Shown in pieces: positions 1 to 9,872 of a stretch of 64,000 nt of DNA. The first letter of the stretch is position 1, and each line of letters starts with the position of its first letter. The stretch is from Levilactobacillus yonginensis. Its GTDB lineage: Bacteria > Bacillota > Bacilli > Lactobacillales > Lactobacillaceae. The stretch is taken from positions 806,001 to 870,000 of the forward strand of contig NZ_OZ061549.1 of NCBI RefSeq assembly GCF_964065165.1. The letters run 5' to 3'. The translations under genes were made by a program, and so were the position numbers. The notes under the pieces are model-generated. The model made no database searches. It was not told the origin of the DNA and saw nothing but the letters and a program-made list of their open reading frames with translations.

Positions 1-241
1 CGATGACTAAGGCATCCTGAAAGACCTCATCGGCCACGTCCTGGTCGGCCTGACCCATCCAGTCAAAGCCAGGATAATGTTTTCCAACGGCCAAGACTTT
101 TTTATCAGGGAAACTAGCTTTTAAAATATCCCGTAAAGCCAATTGAGCCCCGATACAATCAGGATCTGGGCGTTGATGACGGTGAATAATAATCGTTTCA
201 TACTTTTTAATTTCTTCTAAAATGGCAGTTTCAATGGCCAA
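1..241 (-). CDS. nrnA: DHH-family phosphoesterase (NrnA-like), 5' part only
   Basis: This is the N-terminal 80 residues of a DHH/DHHA1 phosphoesterase; the rest lies beyond the left edge. The reading begins LAIETAILEEIKKYETIIIH and continues with the motif HRHQRPDPDCIGAQ, the metal-binding HxHxxPDxD signature of oligoribonuclease/pAp-phosphatase NrnA and its c-di-AMP-cleaving relatives. The family degrades short RNA and pAp in the cytoplasm. The start is a TTG at 239-241, chosen because GGGTGA lies just upstream and a good promoter lies further up. DHH-domain relatives such as RecJ fit less well because the motif falls so near the N-terminus. The family is clear; the exact substrate is inferred. 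Confidence 0.85.
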   Translation of the reverse strand, partial: MAIETAILEEIKKYETIIIHRHQRPDPDCIGAQLALRDILKASFPDKKVLAVGKHYPGFDWMGQADQDVADEVFQDALVI

Positions 242-299
242 TATAGTTCACCCGTTTTCTATCCGTTTTTTCGACCAAGACGCGTCGATACCGCGTTTC

Positions 300-328
300 A
301 GTATACAAGTTTTACGGGGTAATATCAA
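300..328 (-). promoter_or_regulatory. Predicted promoter of nrnA
   Basis: On the minus strand TTGATA (323-328) and TATACT (300-305) are separated by 17 bases, a near-consensus sigma-A promoter in the gap between dinB and nrnA. nrnA therefore probably has its own transcript. Confidence 0.7.
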
Positions 329-338
329 AGAAAGTCTG

Positions 339-1451
339 CTATTTCTCACGATTAGGACCAAATAACGGTAATTTTAAATTTTCAAACGTCTGGGCTGCCA
401 AACCAGTGATCGTAATTCCTAGCAGGCGAACGGGGTCCTCATCTTTAGCCACACTGTGGTATAAGTCCAGCGCCAGTTCATAATACACCTGAGCGTCGTT
501 ATCGATGAAGTCATCCTGGGTAATCCGTTTCGTAATAGTGTTAAATTCACTGTCCCGGAACTTCAATACCAGGGTTTTACCGTGACGTTGCTTTTGTTTA
601 ACCGTTGCGGCGACCATTTCCGCTAAGCGCTGCAGCTGGTTCTCCACTTCACCCAACGAGGTCAGGGGTGGGCCGTACGTCCGTTCCTTGCCAATCGATT
701 TACGTTCTCGTAGATACTCCACTGGTCGCTCATCAATCCCACGAACGCGTTGATACAGCACATAGCCAAACTTGCCAAAATCGTGAATCAACTCCAGCTG
801 TGATCGTTGAAAAAGGTCCGCTCCGCTCATGATTCCCAGCTCGTGCATCTTAGGCACCGTCTTCTTGCCCACCCCCCGATACCGCTCAATTGGCAATGCC
901 ATGAGAAAATCGTGGGCGTCTTCCGGCAAAATCACACTGACTCCGACCGGCTTCCGAAAGTCAGAGGCTTCCTTGGCCAAGAACTTACTGTATGAGATTC
1001 CCGTTGAACACGTTAAGTGAGTCTTTTCAAAAATTTCTACCTGAATAGCGTGGGCAACCTGAACTGCCGAATGCATGTGGTGCTTATTTTCCGTCACATC
1101 AAGATAGGCTTCATCAAAAGCAACGGTTTCAATTTTGTCCGTATATTCATGAAAAATGGCGTGAATTTGATCCGAAATTTCTCGGTAATGGGGGAAATCC
1201 GGGTCCTTAAACGTGGCATTGGGTGAGAGTTTTAACGCCTCATTAGCATTCATAGCAGAATGAACCCCAGCCTGTCGTGCTACATAATTAGCGGTGGTCA
1301 CAACACCACGACCACCCGTACGACGAGGGTCTCGAGCAATAATCAAAGGATGCCCCTTAAACTCTGGGTGGTCCCGCTCCTCAATCGACGCGTAGAACGC
1401 ATCCATATCAACATGAATAATCTTTCGTTGCGTGTATTTTGCGGGTACCAC
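339..1451 (-). CDS. dinB: DNA polymerase IV (Y family)
   Basis: Error-prone translesion polymerase, 370 residues from the chosen start. The palm-domain motif VDMDAFYA (Asp15, Asp17) and FDEAYLD (Asp113, Glu114) carry the metal-binding catalytic acids. The thumb HhH region ([10 protein letters not shown]) and little-finger region follow. The reading frame stays open upstream, but GTG at 1449-1451 is preferred: GGGAGGT lies seven bases ahead, and a promoter with a palindromic operator-like site lies at 1488-1516, inside the longer frame. Polymerase IV copies damaged DNA with help from the beta clamp and is commonly LexA-controlled. It lies between nrnA and a structured intergenic element. Confidence 0.95.
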   Translation of the reverse strand: MVPAKYTQRKIIHVDMDAFYASIEERDHPEFKGHPLIIARDPRRTGGRGVVTTANYVARQAGVHSAMNANEALKLSPNATFKDPDFPHYREISDQIHAIFHEYTDKIETVAFDEAYLDVTENKHHMHSAVQVAHAIQVEIFEKTHLTCSTGISYSKFLAKEASDFRKPVGVSVILPEDAHDFLMALPIERYRGVGKKTVPKMHELGIMSGADLFQRSQLELIHDFGKFGYVLYQRVRGIDERPVEYLRERKSIGKERTYGPPLTSLGEVENQLQRLAEMVAATVKQKQRHGKTLVLKFRDSEFNTITKRITQDDFIDNDAQVYYELALDLYHSVAKDEDPVRLLGITITGLAAQTFENLKLPLFGPNREK

Positions 1452-1487
1452 CGTGGTCACCTCCCAGCTTAGCAAATTTCTATCCCC

Positions 1488-1516
1488 ATTGTACCCAAAC
1501 GTCCGTTTGCCTTCAA
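1488..1516 (-). promoter_or_regulatory. dinB promoter with LexA-like palindrome
   Basis: TTGAAG (1511-1516) and TACAAT (1488-1493) are 17 bases apart on the minus strand. The spacer is occupied by the perfect palindrome CAAAC-GTCC-GTTTG (1496-1509). It resembles the Firmicute SOS box CGAAC-N4-GTTCG with one change per half-site. Binding there would block RNA polymerase. LexA control is inferred. Confidence 0.55.
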
Positions 1517-1554
1517 CGGTTTTGATTAAAAAACTAATGGGCACGCAACCGTTT

Positions 1555-1690
1555 GTTGATAACACCCGCTCTGGTGGTCAGGGCAGGCGCCTGCTGTGGG
1601 GACGCTTCAGCCCGAGAGCGGGCTTCTCGCTCAATTTAAAGCCACGACTTTAAATGCGCCCATGACCACCCCCGCTAACGTTGTTTATCC
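1555..1690. other. Compact palindromic element, possible structured RNA or repeat
   Basis: About 135 bases between dinB and yajC are almost wholly self-complementary. An outer stem GGTGGTCA (1573-1580) pairs with TGACCACC (1663-1670), and flanking TTATC/GATAA-type sequence can extend it. Inside lie AGCCCG-AGAG-CGGGCT (1609-1624), ATTTAAAG/CTTTAAAT (1634-1655, loop CCACGA) and a CAGGCGCCTG palindrome (1584-1593). It lies between the dinB promoter and the yajC terminator, so it is not in either coding unit. It could be a small RNA or a MITE-like repeat. I do not recognise it. Confidence 0.5.
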
Positions 1691-1703
1691 CTAAAAATCA
1701 GCG

Positions 1704-1729
1704 AAAAAAAAACGGTCTCCGAGAGACCG
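1704..1729 (-). terminator. Rho-independent terminator after yajC
   Basis: Stem CGGTCTC/GAGACCG with loop CGA (1713-1729), followed on the minus strand by nine U residues (1704-1712). A shorter T-run on the other side (1733-1737) could make it work in both directions. Confidence 0.85.
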
Positions 1730-1741
1730 AACTTTTTGACC

Positions 1742-2173
1742 TTATTTAGCTGATTCGTCGTCAGTTTTTTCAGCAGCTTCGTCACTGGCAGTATCGTCAG
1801 TGCTGTTTTCTGCTGACTTATCTTCGGTAGCAGCTTCACTAGTTGCTTCTTCAGCAGCTGGGGCAGTTACTGCTTGTGGTGCTTGGGAAGTTACTTGCGC
1901 AATGGCCCGGAGGTCAAAGACCAAGTAGATCCCGTCGCAATCCAAGGTAGCCGTCTGGTCGGCTTGGTTGATTTCATCAATCACACCGTGTAACCGGCCA
2001 ATCGTAATGACGTGGTCGCCCTTTTTAAGCTCGCTCATCATGTCCTTGTGCTTCTTTTGTTGCTTTTGTTGTGGCCGTAACATTAAGAAGTACATCAAAC
2101 CTAAGAAGACCACCAAAATGAGCAGCGTTGAGTAACCACCAGTTGCTGCGGCAACGTTAAAACTATCTAACAC
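1742..2173 (-). CDS. yajC: Preprotein translocase accessory subunit YajC
   Basis: Small membrane protein associated with SecDF and the Sec translocon, 143 residues. One transmembrane helix (about residues 15-33) is followed by the family motif MLRPQQKQQKKHKDM and a small beta domain (GDHVITIGRLHGVIDEI). The C-terminal 45 residues are an acidic Ala/Glu/Ser/Thr/Asp tail, making this longer than typical YajC. The start is GTG at 2171-2173 behind AGGGGTGA. It has its own promoter and terminator. In many Lactobacillales it follows queA and tgt, but neither is present here. Confidence 0.93.
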   Translation of the reverse strand: MLDSFNVAAATGGYSTLLILVVFLGLMYFLMLRPQQKQQKKHKDMMSELKKGDHVITIGRLHGVIDEINQADQTATLDCDGIYLVFDLRAIAQVTSQAPQAVTAPAAEEATSEAATEDKSAENSTDDTASDEAAEKTDDESAK

Positions 2174-2208
2174 GTTCGTTCACCCCTTTATAATCTATCT
2201 ATTGGACA

Positions 2209-2238
2209 ACTTTACCAGAATACCGGGAATCCGTCCAA
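2209..2238 (-). promoter_or_regulatory. Predicted promoter of yajC
   Basis: TTGGAC (2233-2238) and TAAAGT (2209-2214) with an 18-base spacer on the minus strand, about 35 bases ahead of the yajC start. Confidence 0.5.
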
Positions 2239-2317
2239 TTATTTCTAGAAATTCTTAAGTAGTTCGAGTTAGTAACTAAAATCATCGAGACTGTTGATTG
2301 GCTATCACTCGTGCCGT

Positions 2318-3340
2318 TTACGAATTAGCTGTCGGCGGAAGCTCACGTCCTAGGTGGGCGTACCCAGCGGCGGTCACAACCCGCCCCCGAGCGGTTCGTT
2401 TCAGGTAGCCACGTTGCAACAGGTAAGGTTCATACATTGCAGCCACCGTTTCCGTCTCTTCCCCAACGTTGGCTGCCAGCGTGTTCAGACCGACTGGTCC
2501 CCCATTATAGTAATCGATCATCGTTTCTAACAATTTGATATCCGTGGAATCCAAGCCCGCTGAATCCACACGCAATAACTTTAAGGCGTGATTAACGATA
2601 GCCAGATCAATCGTTGAATGATCTGGTGAAACCTCCGCAAAATCACGAATTCGTTTCAACAAACGGTTGGCAATCCGCGGCGTTCCCCGTGAACGCAGCG
2701 CCACTTCATGGGCGCCTTCAGTTGCAATCGTCGTGTTAAAAATGTCCGCTGAGCGCGTCACGATTTCTTGCAGGTCAGCTGTCTCATAGTATGCCATGTG
2801 TTCAACGATTCCGAAGCGGTCCCGCAACGGCGAAGACAGTAGGCCGGCCCGTGTGGTGGCCCCAATCAAGGTAAACGGTGGAAGGGGAAAATGAACGGGA
2901 TGCGCCGTTGGCCCCTGTCCAACCACAATGTCGATGTAAAAGTCTTCCATTGCTGAATACAACATTTCTTCAACGATTTTAGGTAAGCGATGAATTTCAT
3001 CAATGAAGAGAATGTCGCCTGGTTGTAGTTCGTTTAGGAGTGCCACTAAGTCACCCGGCTTTTCAATGGCCGGACCACTGGTTGTCCGAATCTGCACACC
3101 CATCTCATTGGCAATCACCATGGCCAGGGTTGTTTTCCCCAGACCAGGTGGCCCGTATAGCAGTACGTGGTCGAGCGATTCCTCACGCTGTTTAGCCGCC
3201 TGAATATAAACCGACAGTTCATGCTTGATGGGTGCCTGCCCAATGTACTGCGCCAACGTTTGGGGACGCAAAGACTTTTCAATGGAATCTTCGTTCTGAT
3301 TTTCAGGTTCTGGTGAAACGATTCGTTCGTCATCCGCCAT
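2318..3340 (-). CDS. ruvB: Holliday junction branch-migration helicase RuvB
   Basis: AAA+ motor of the RuvAB complex, 340 residues. Walker A is GPPGLGKT (residues 63-70), Walker B FIDEIHRL, sensor 1 GATTRAG, and the arginine-finger region SPLRDRFG. A winged-helix DNA-binding domain ends the protein ([18 protein letters not shown]). It drives branch migration of four-way junctions during recombination and fork repair. The start is ATG at 3340 behind AAAGGAGGGG. It lies 21 bases after ruvA and is surely co-transcribed with it. Confidence 0.97.
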   Translation of the reverse strand: MADDERIVSPEPENQNEDSIEKSLRPQTLAQYIGQAPIKHELSVYIQAAKQREESLDHVLLYGPPGLGKTTLAMVIANEMGVQIRTTSGPAIEKPGDLVALLNELQPGDILFIDEIHRLPKIVEEMLYSAMEDFYIDIVVGQGPTAHPVHFPLPPFTLIGATTRAGLLSSPLRDRFGIVEHMAYYETADLQEIVTRSADIFNTTIATEGAHEVALRSRGTPRIANRLLKRIRDFAEVSPDHSTIDLAIVNHALKLLRVDSAGLDSTDIKLLETMIDYYNGGPVGLNTLAANVGEETETVAAMYEPYLLQRGYLKRTARGRVVTAAGYAHLGRELPPTANS

Positions 3341-3361
3341 AACTGCCCCTCCTTTCCCTCA

Positions 3362-3967
3362 TTACTTGGTTAATAACCGCAAACCTTCGCTCAGATAATC
3401 GTTCGTGGACTCGCCAGCAAATTTCATGAGTTTTGGTTTAATTTTGTTAACTGCAGTCGCCCGGTAACCCAGTGCAGTCAACGCTGCAATGGCATCAGCC
3501 AACTGGGGATTCTCGCCATCGGTTGTTGCCACTTCTGGTGTGAACAGCGTGCCATCATCTGCTGGTGCCAGATCATCCAACTTGTTTTGCAAATCCAACA
3601 CAATCTGACCAGCCGTTTTTTTACCGACACCAGGAAACTTCGTGAGGAAGCCAGTATCATTGGTCTTAATAGCCAGCATCAAGCCCTGATGGTCCGGATT
3701 TGCTAGAATAGCCAAGGCACTCTTGGGGCCAATACCATTCACGTTGATCAACTTCAAAAAGAGTTGCTTTTCCGCAAAATCTGCGAAGCCGTACAACGTT
3801 TGTGCACTGTCACTAACGGCTTGGTACACGTAAATCGTAGTGGCTTCACTGCCCACCTGATAGCGGTAGGGATTGGCCGTATTTACCAGATACCCCACGC
3901 CGTTAACATCAATAACAACGTGGTCTGGGTAAACGGCCGTAATGGTCCCGTGGAGGTATTCATACAT
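3362..3967 (-). CDS. ruvA: Holliday junction DNA-binding protein RuvA
   Basis: Junction-recognition subunit of RuvAB, 201 residues from the chosen ATG. It begins MYEYLHGTITAVYPDHVVID (OB-fold domain I), continues with tandem helix-hairpin-helix motifs (NVNGIGPKSALAIL and FPGVGKKTAGQIVLDL), and ends with the small domain III that contacts RuvB (ALTALGYRATAVNKI). The frame is open upstream, but ATG at 3965-3967 matches the family N-terminus and has AAAGGAGA in place. It forms a transcription unit with ruvB, headed by a promoter and a LexA-like palindrome. Confidence 0.96.
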   Translation of the reverse strand: MYEYLHGTITAVYPDHVVIDVNGVGYLVNTANPYRYQVGSEATTIYVYQAVSDSAQTLYGFADFAEKQLFLKLINVNGIGPKSALAILANPDHQGLMLAIKTNDTGFLTKFPGVGKKTAGQIVLDLQNKLDDLAPADDGTLFTPEVATTDGENPQLADAIAALTALGYRATAVNKIKPKLMKFAGESTNDYLSEGLRLLTK

Positions 3968-3990
3968 GGTCCGTCTAATCTCCTTTAAGA

Positions 3991-4017
3991 AAACATATGT
4001 TTGCTCTACAAATTGTA
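3991..4017 (-). promoter_or_regulatory. ruvAB promoter (extended -10) with LexA-like palindrome
   Basis: TGGTACAAT gives an extended -10 (ATTGTA on the plus strand, 4012-4017). Just downstream, around the expected transcription start, is AAAC-ATAT-GTTT (3991-4002). Its half-sites are identical to those in the dinB promoter. This placement suits a repressor operator. LexA as the binder is inferred. Confidence 0.5.
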
Positions 4018-4046
4018 CCACACTGACTAACGAAACTGGAAAGATT

Positions 4047-6062
4047 CTATTCTCCCCAGTCGTCACCGCTGTGGTGCGGATCTTGAATCCGTTTGAAGAG
4101 TTTTTCCAAGTCTTGATCAGTAAAGTGAACCAGAACCGGGCGCCCATGGGGACAATTGAACGGATTTTCAGCCGTTGCTAATTTCTTTAACAATGCCCGA
4201 GCCTGTTGGTCGTCCAAGTGATGATTGGCTTTGATGGCCCGCTTACAGCTCATCATGATGGCCGCTTTTTCCCGAAAAGCGGCCACGGAAATTTTACCGT
4301 CTTTCAACACCCAATCCACCATTTCCTTAACCGTATCCGTTTCCTGACCGGCCTTAAACCAAGTGGGATGTTCATGAACGATAAAACTGTTGGGGCCAAA
4401 GGATTCCAGGTGAACGCCTACACTGCCCAACGTTTCCAAATGGTTGGTAAGCTCCAAGACATCCGTGGTTGGGTAGTCCAAGACAATCGGGACCAACAAT
4501 TTCTGTTCATCATCGCTGACCTCACCAATCGCTTGGCGGTAAAATTCATAGTTGACCCGTTCCTGAGCAGCATGCTGGTCAACCAGGTAGAGACCATCAT
4601 CCGCCTCTGCCAACAGATACGTCCCATGAACCTGGCCCAAATAACGGAGTTGCGGAAAACGCTGAATAGGCGGCTCTGCGGTCATATGGTTGGTCGTCTC
4701 CAGCTTGGTAGCAGCTGCCTTTTTAACCGGTGCTTGGGAGCTTCCCAGCGGCGCAGCCACCGTCTCGGTTTGATATTTCTCATCGAATTGCTTAATCGCT
4801 GGCTGAGCAAAGTCAGCCCGGTCGTGAACGACAACGGGCGCCACCGGTACCTCTTCGGGTGTCTGTAGTGGTTGCGGACCAGCTGCGGGCGCCACCGGTT
4901 CTTCAGCCGGATGCATCGGCTGAATGGGTTGGGCGACCTGAGGTTCGGGTGTTTGAAAGCGGGCCTGGGTCGGCATTTCATACTTGGCTGAGACATCGTT
5001 CAACGCCATGGTTAGCTGATCTGTATTGCGTTCCTCCCGTTTGGTGGGAGCCCCTTCACTGAGCGCATCCGGAATCAAATTCTCTTGCGATAACCGCTTA
5101 AAGACCGTGTCTTGAATCAGTTGCATCAGTTCTGGTTCCTCACTAATGCGAACCTCCTGCTTGGTTGGGTGAACGTTTACGTCAACTAGCAGCGGATCCA
5201 TTGTGATGTCCAACACCGCCAACGGATAGCGTCCGACCATCAATTTGGAGCCATATCCAGCAATCAACGCTTTACTCAACTGAAAATTATGAATAAACCG
5301 ACCGTTGAGTAAGAGGAAAATATACTGGCGACTGGCTCGGGTCAGTTCCGGCAGACTCACGTAACCGTGAATCTTGAAGTCCGGATTCTCACCCTGAATG
5401 GCGACCATTTTACGGGCACTCTGAACCCCATAAATACCAGCAATCACTTGTTGTAGGTCCCCCCGCCCCGTCGTCCGGGTTAGCTCACGGCCGTTGTGGA
5501 CCAGAGAAAAAGCTATCTTGGGATAGCTCAGAGCTAGGCGATTGACAATGTCAGTGATTCGAGCCAACTCGGTCGCAGGTGACTTCAAATACTTCAAGCG
5601 TGCTGGCACGTTGCCGAAAAGATCCTTCACCGTCACCGTGGTCCCTTTACGAGCCGCGGCTGCAGTGTGCTCTTGAATAATACCGCCAACGTTGTGAATC
5701 AGCGTGCCAACACCACCCGTGGATGTGGATAACGTGACATCAGCCACAGACGCGATACTTGGCAACGCTTCACCCCGGAAGCCCAGTGACTTGATTCGAA
5801 ACAAGTCGCGACGTTCCGTGATCTTACTGGTAGCATGTCGTTTAAAGGCCATTTCGGTATCTTCATCCGCAATGCCATCCCCATCATCAACGACGGTAAT
5901 TCGCTTTAAACCAGCCTCTTCAACCGTAATGTCGATCTGCTGGCTGTGAGCATCCACCGCGTTTTCAACTAGTTCTTTAACCACTGAGGCGGGCCGCTCA
6001 ACCACTTCACCCGCTGCGATTTGATCGGCCAGCACCGACGCTAACTCATGAATCTTGGCCAT
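4047..6062 (-). CDS. mutL: DNA mismatch repair endonuclease MutL
   Basis: Mismatch-repair matchmaker, 671 residues. The N-terminal GHKL ATPase has ENAVDAH, DDGDGI and SLGFRGEAL. Residues about 340-460 form a Pro/Ala/Gln-rich linker. The C-terminal dimerisation domain carries [12 protein letters not shown] (Asp495 onward), the DQHA(X)2E(X)4E metal motif of MutL proteins with intrinsic nicking activity, as in bacteria without MutH. A late CPHGRPV motif completes the site. It receives the mismatch signal from MutS, encoded 90 bases upstream, and lies 79 bases ahead of ruvA. Confidence 0.97.
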   Translation of the reverse strand: MAKIHELASVLADQIAAGEVVERPASVVKELVENAVDAHSQQIDITVEEAGLKRITVVDDGDGIADEDTEMAFKRHATSKITERRDLFRIKSLGFRGEALPSIASVADVTLSTSTGGVGTLIHNVGGIIQEHTAAAARKGTTVTVKDLFGNVPARLKYLKSPATELARITDIVNRLALSYPKIAFSLVHNGRELTRTTGRGDLQQVIAGIYGVQSARKMVAIQGENPDFKIHGYVSLPELTRASRQYIFLLLNGRFIHNFQLSKALIAGYGSKLMVGRYPLAVLDITMDPLLVDVNVHPTKQEVRISEEPELMQLIQDTVFKRLSQENLIPDALSEGAPTKREERNTDQLTMALNDVSAKYEMPTQARFQTPEPQVAQPIQPMHPAEEPVAPAAGPQPLQTPEEVPVAPVVVHDRADFAQPAIKQFDEKYQTETVAAPLGSSQAPVKKAAATKLETTNHMTAEPPIQRFPQLRYLGQVHGTYLLAEADDGLYLVDQHAAQERVNYEFYRQAIGEVSDDEQKLLVPIVLDYPTTDVLELTNHLETLGSVGVHLESFGPNSFIVHEHPTWFKAGQETDTVKEMVDWVLKDGKISVAAFREKAAIMMSCKRAIKANHHLDDQQARALLKKLATAENPFNCPHGRPVLVHFTDQDLEKLFKRIQDPHHSGDDWGE

Positions 6063-6152
6063 AACGACCCTTCCCTTCTTAAAATGATTTCATCATACTT
6101 TATTTTTTAATACTTCCGGTTGGGTGCATTGTGTTGTTCGAAGTACCTCACA

Positions 6153-8834
6153 TTATTTCTTACTTAATTTCTGTTGCCATTGATAGACCTGATTCATGAC
6201 GGCCATGGGGGTCATCCCCATTAGATTCAACTCAGACAGCTGTCCGAGCACCTTACTCTGCGCTGGACTCAACTCCGGTGCATCTGAGAACAGGGATAAC
6301 TGTTGACCCTGATCAGAAGCTGCACTTTCCGGTTGGGCTGGCGCAACCGACGTCTGTCCAGCTGCCTGCTCTGGTTCAGCCAACACCGCAACCTGCGATT
6401 CAGGCGTCGCAACCGGCGTACTCGTCGACTCAACTGCCACAGCCGGCTGTTCAGCGGCCTCCTCTTCCAAGTGTTGCAAAATGACTTCAGCCCGTTGTAA
6501 TAGGTTATCTGGCATCCCCGCCAGTTTTGCCACGTGAATCCCGTAAGACTTGTCGGCCGGACCTGGCTGCATTTGATGCAGGAAGACCAGGTCACCGTCC
6601 CGTTCAACCGCACCAACGTGCACGTTACGTAGCTGTTTGAGCGACTGGTCCAGTGACGTTAATTCATGGTAGTGCGTGGAGAACAACGTCTTAGCGTGCA
6701 CCCGATTGTGCACAAACTCAATGATGGCTTGTGCTAACGCCATCCCATCATAGGTGGCCGTTCCCCGCCCAATTTCATCAAATAAGATCAAACTGTTGGC
6801 CGTTGCCTGACTCAAGGCGTGATTGGCTTCCTGCATTTCAACCATAAACGTACTCTGACCAGAAATCAGGTCGTCTGCTGCACCAATTCGCGTGAAAATT
6901 TGATCGAAGATCGGCATTTCAGCAGCCTCGGCGGGCACAAAACATCCCATCTGCGCCATGATCACAGTGAGTGCTAGTTGCCGCATGTAAGTACTCTTCC
7001 CAGACATATTGGGACCCGTGATCAGTAATATATTGGTATCTTGATCCATCGTCACATCATTTGGCACGTATGACTGCCGACCTAGAACTTTTTCAACCAC
7101 CGGATGCCGGCCCTGCGTAATTTTCAGCGTGTGACCTGCCACTAGCGTCGGTTTAACAAAGTGGTAGTCCTCACTAACAACAGCAAAGCTTTGAAGAACG
7201 TCCAAGCTGGCAATCGTCGCTGCTAACTTTTGCAGGCGGGTAATGGCCTTCTTAACCTCTTCACGCAGATTGACAAACAGTTGGTATTCTAGAGACTTGG
7301 ACTTCTCCTGAGCCTCCAAAATGAGCTGCTCCTTTTCCTTCAATTCTGGGGTTGAGAACCGTTCCGCATTTGCCAAGGTTTGTTTGCGTTCGTAACGATC
7401 AGCCGGTAGTTTATCGAGGTTAACCTTCGTCACCTCAATGTAATAGCCGAAGACGTGGTTGTAGCCAATTTTTAGGTTGTTGATACCCGTGACCTCACGC
7501 TCGTGAGCCTCCATCTCAGCCAACCAGGTCTTCCCGTTACGCATAGCATCGCGGTACTCATCCAATTGATCATTAAACCCGTCACGAATGACCCCACCAT
7601 CAGCTACTGACAGTGGCGGTTCGGGTACGATGGTTTCTCGAATGGTATCCGCTACGTCCGCCACGGGATCCAGGTTATCGAGCATTGGATCAAAAATCGT
7701 TTCGCCTAATTCCTCGATGGTGTGTTGAATCTGTGGAACCTGTTCCAATGACGTTTGTAACTGAATCAAGTCCCGACCATTGACACTCCCAAAGGCCACC
7801 CGTCCAGCTAACCGTTCCAAGTCATAGACCTTGACCAATTCGGCCTGCAGGTTGTTTCGTTCAAAGTAGTGGTCTAGCAAAGCGCCGACCTTTGCCTGTC
7901 GGTCTTCAATCTGCTGACGATTAATCAAAGGCCGGTCAAGCCATTGCTTGAGGAGTCGTCCCCCCATGGCCGTCTTGGTTTCATCCAACAGCCACAGCAA
8001 AGTCCCAGACTTTTTCTTAGTCCGCAGATTTTGCGTAATCTCCAAGTTGGTCTGAGAGGAATGATCCATCTTCAAAAAAGCAGTCGGTTGATAAGCCACT
8101 GCCCGCTGTAGATGGGCCAAGCTACGCTTCTGGGTAACCGTGACGTAGGTCACTAACACACCCACCACGCTCCGCAACCGTTCTGTGGCCAGATCCTGTT
8201 CGACGTAACTCAATTCAGAACTAGTCTGGACATCCGTTTGCGTAGAAATCAAAATTCCTAATTGCTTGAGCCGGCCGCGCAACTCGGTTGTCACCGTGTC
8301 ATCCACAACAACTTCCTTTGTTTGTAAGCTCATCAACTCGTTCATCACAGCATCGACACTGCTCAACTCAGCAGCTTTCAGCTCACCAGTTGACAAATCG
8401 GTGTAGGCTAAGCCAAAAGCATCCTTGGCTGGCATAACCAGCGCAGTCAGGTAGTTGTTGCGCTTCGCACCGGCTGCACCGGTATCGGTCTGAGTCCCAG
8501 GCGTCACCAATTGGATAACTTCCCGCTTAACCATCCCCTTAGCAAGCTTCGGGTCTTCCATCTGCTCACAAATAGCGACCTTGTAACCCTGATCGACCAG
8601 AATGTCGATATAGCTCTGCACAGCCTTGTGCGGTACTCCACACATGGGAATGGGATTCTTTGCGCTGTGACTTCGTGTCGTCAACGTTAATTCTAAGAGT
8701 TGAGAGCCTTTGACAGCATCTTCATTAAACATTTCATAGAAGTCCCCGAGCCGGTAAAATAAAAAGGCATCCGGATACTGGTCTTTAATTTTTTGGTACT
8801 GCACCATCATTGGCGTCGTGTTCGCTTTCGTCAT
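6153..8834 (-). CDS. mutS: DNA mismatch recognition protein MutS
   Basis: Mismatch sensor of 893 residues. The N-terminal domain has the mismatch-contacting Phe/Glu region [11 protein letters not shown]. Clamp and lever domains follow, and the ABC-type ATPase has Walker [10 protein letters not shown] (607-615), the signature STFMVEM and Walker [13 protein letters not shown] Gln/Ala/Ser-rich linker of about 70 residues precedes a C-terminal tail ([20 protein letters not shown]), probably for tetramer or clamp contacts. ATG at 8834 follows AAGGATG. It lies between ymdB and mutL in one direction. Confidence 0.97.
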   Translation of the reverse strand: MTKANTTPMMVQYQKIKDQYPDAFLFYRLGDFYEMFNEDAVKGSQLLELTLTTRSHSAKNPIPMCGVPHKAVQSYIDILVDQGYKVAICEQMEDPKLAKGMVKREVIQLVTPGTQTDTGAAGAKRNNYLTALVMPAKDAFGLAYTDLSTGELKAAELSSVDAVMNELMSLQTKEVVVDDTVTTELRGRLKQLGILISTQTDVQTSSELSYVEQDLATERLRSVVGVLVTYVTVTQKRSLAHLQRAVAYQPTAFLKMDHSSQTNLEITQNLRTKKKSGTLLWLLDETKTAMGGRLLKQWLDRPLINRQQIEDRQAKVGALLDHYFERNNLQAELVKVYDLERLAGRVAFGSVNGRDLIQLQTSLEQVPQIQHTIEELGETIFDPMLDNLDPVADVADTIRETIVPEPPLSVADGGVIRDGFNDQLDEYRDAMRNGKTWLAEMEAHEREVTGINNLKIGYNHVFGYYIEVTKVNLDKLPADRYERKQTLANAERFSTPELKEKEQLILEAQEKSKSLEYQLFVNLREEVKKAITRLQKLAATIASLDVLQSFAVVSEDYHFVKPTLVAGHTLKITQGRHPVVEKVLGRQSYVPNDVTMDQDTNILLITGPNMSGKSTYMRQLALTVIMAQMGCFVPAEAAEMPIFDQIFTRIGAADDLISGQSTFMVEMQEANHALSQATANSLILFDEIGRGTATYDGMALAQAIIEFVHNRVHAKTLFSTHYHELTSLDQSLKQLRNVHVGAVERDGDLVFLHQMQPGPADKSYGIHVAKLAGMPDNLLQRAEVILQHLEEEAAEQPAVAVESTSTPVATPESQVAVLAEPEQAAGQTSVAPAQPESAASDQGQQLSLFSDAPELSPAQSKVLGQLSELNLMGMTPMAVMNQVYQWQQKLSKK

Positions 8835-8862
8835 GAAAAATGGTTCATCCTTCCGTTGTCGT

Positions 8863-9657
8863 TTAGCTCTGATATGGGTGTTGCGGACTAATCAAGATTG
8901 AATGAATCCGCGTTGCGTGCCCCGTTTTATCGTTAATATCAATGACACAGCCTGAGAGTAACCCCGGGCCTTTTTCCTGAACAGTGTAGCGAGTTGGCCG
9001 TTGATTTTCAAAACGTTCGATCACGCTATCGGCTTGCATACCCAGCACACTGTTAGCGGGACCAGTCATCCCAGCTTCGGTCAAGAAAGCTGTCCCGTGA
9101 GGTAATACTTGTGCGTCACTGGTTTGAACGTGCGTGTGGGTCCCCACAACTGCAGAAAGCTGACCGTCGTAACGCGTTGCAAAAGCCCGCTTCTCACTGG
9201 TCGTCTCCGCATGGAAATCTACGAAGACAAAGTCCGTGTCTAACTTAGGCAATAAGTCCTTCATCATCGCAAACGGATCATCCATGGGATTCATGAATAC
9301 TCGCCCTTGCATATTGACTACGGCCAACACCTGCTGGTTGACCTTGACCTTAGTCCACCCTTGTCCTGGCGTATCACCAGGGAAATTCAAAGGCCGTACC
9401 AGCCGGTTCGCATCGCCGATAAAATCATACAATTCAGCGTTGTCCCAGGTATGGTTTCCCATGGTGACAACGTCCGCACCATCTTTCAAGAGTTGCTTGT
9501 AAATATTTTGGCTGATTCCACGACCAACCGGGGTCGAATTCTCCCCGTTAACTATGGTGACCTGTGGCTTCAAATCGCGTTTCAATTGTGGGAGGTACTC
9601 GTGAATCATTTCCATACCTAAATTTCCTACAACGTCACCGACAAACAGAATTCGCAT
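8863..9657 (-). CDS. ymdB: YmdB-family metallophosphoesterase
   Basis: Dinuclear-metal phosphodiesterase of the YmdB/TIGR00282 family, 264 residues. Metal-binding blocks are [10 protein letters not shown] near the N-terminus, [24 protein letters not shown] and VGTHTHVQT. Bacillus YmdB hydrolyses 2',3'-cyclic nucleotides and affects RNase Y-dependent RNA turnover and biofilm formation. The adjacent upstream gene here is rny, as in Bacillus, which supports a shared RNA-metabolism role. Start ATG at 9657. Substrate is inferred from the family. Confidence 0.93.
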   Translation of the reverse strand: MRILFVGDVVGNLGMEMIHEYLPQLKRDLKPQVTIVNGENSTPVGRGISQNIYKQLLKDGADVVTMGNHTWDNAELYDFIGDANRLVRPLNFPGDTPGQGWTKVKVNQQVLAVVNMQGRVFMNPMDDPFAMMKDLLPKLDTDFVFVDFHAETTSEKRAFATRYDGQLSAVVGTHTHVQTSDAQVLPHGTAFLTEAGMTGPANSVLGMQADSVIERFENQRPTRYTVQEKGPGLLSGCVIDINDKTGHATRIHSILISPQHPYQS

Positions 9658-9722
9658 CTTCGTTCCCCTATCTTAGACCTCACCAGGTCTAGCTGGTTTT
9701 CCAGTATTATTAAATAACCTCT

Positions 9723-9728
9723 ATTTTA
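9723..9728 (-). promoter_or_regulatory. Possible extended -10 promoter of ymdB
   Basis: TGGTAAAAT on the minus strand lies about 65 bases ahead of ymdB, after the rny terminator. No good -35 is visible, so this rests on the extended -10 alone. Confidence 0.35.
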
Positions 9729-9833
9729 CCATGGTTCCAAAGATTCTGCGTGAGTTAAATCCGTTGAACCACTCAACTGAGACTCTGCTTCCCCTTATGA
9801 TTTCGACAATCACCGTCAGCTGAACGACACAAC

Positions 9834-9865
9834 GTAAAAAAGCTAGAACCACAATGGCCTAGCTT
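9834..9865 (-). terminator. Terminator after rny
   Basis: AAGCTAG/CTAGCTT stem (9840-9846 with 9859-9865) followed by U residues on the minus strand. Confidence 0.8.
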
Positions 9866-9872
9866 CTCTGAC

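Noticed and set aside
4206-4868. Plus-strand 220-codon frame opposite mutL
   Set aside because: No start signal and no recognisable domain; mutL on the other strand is certain.
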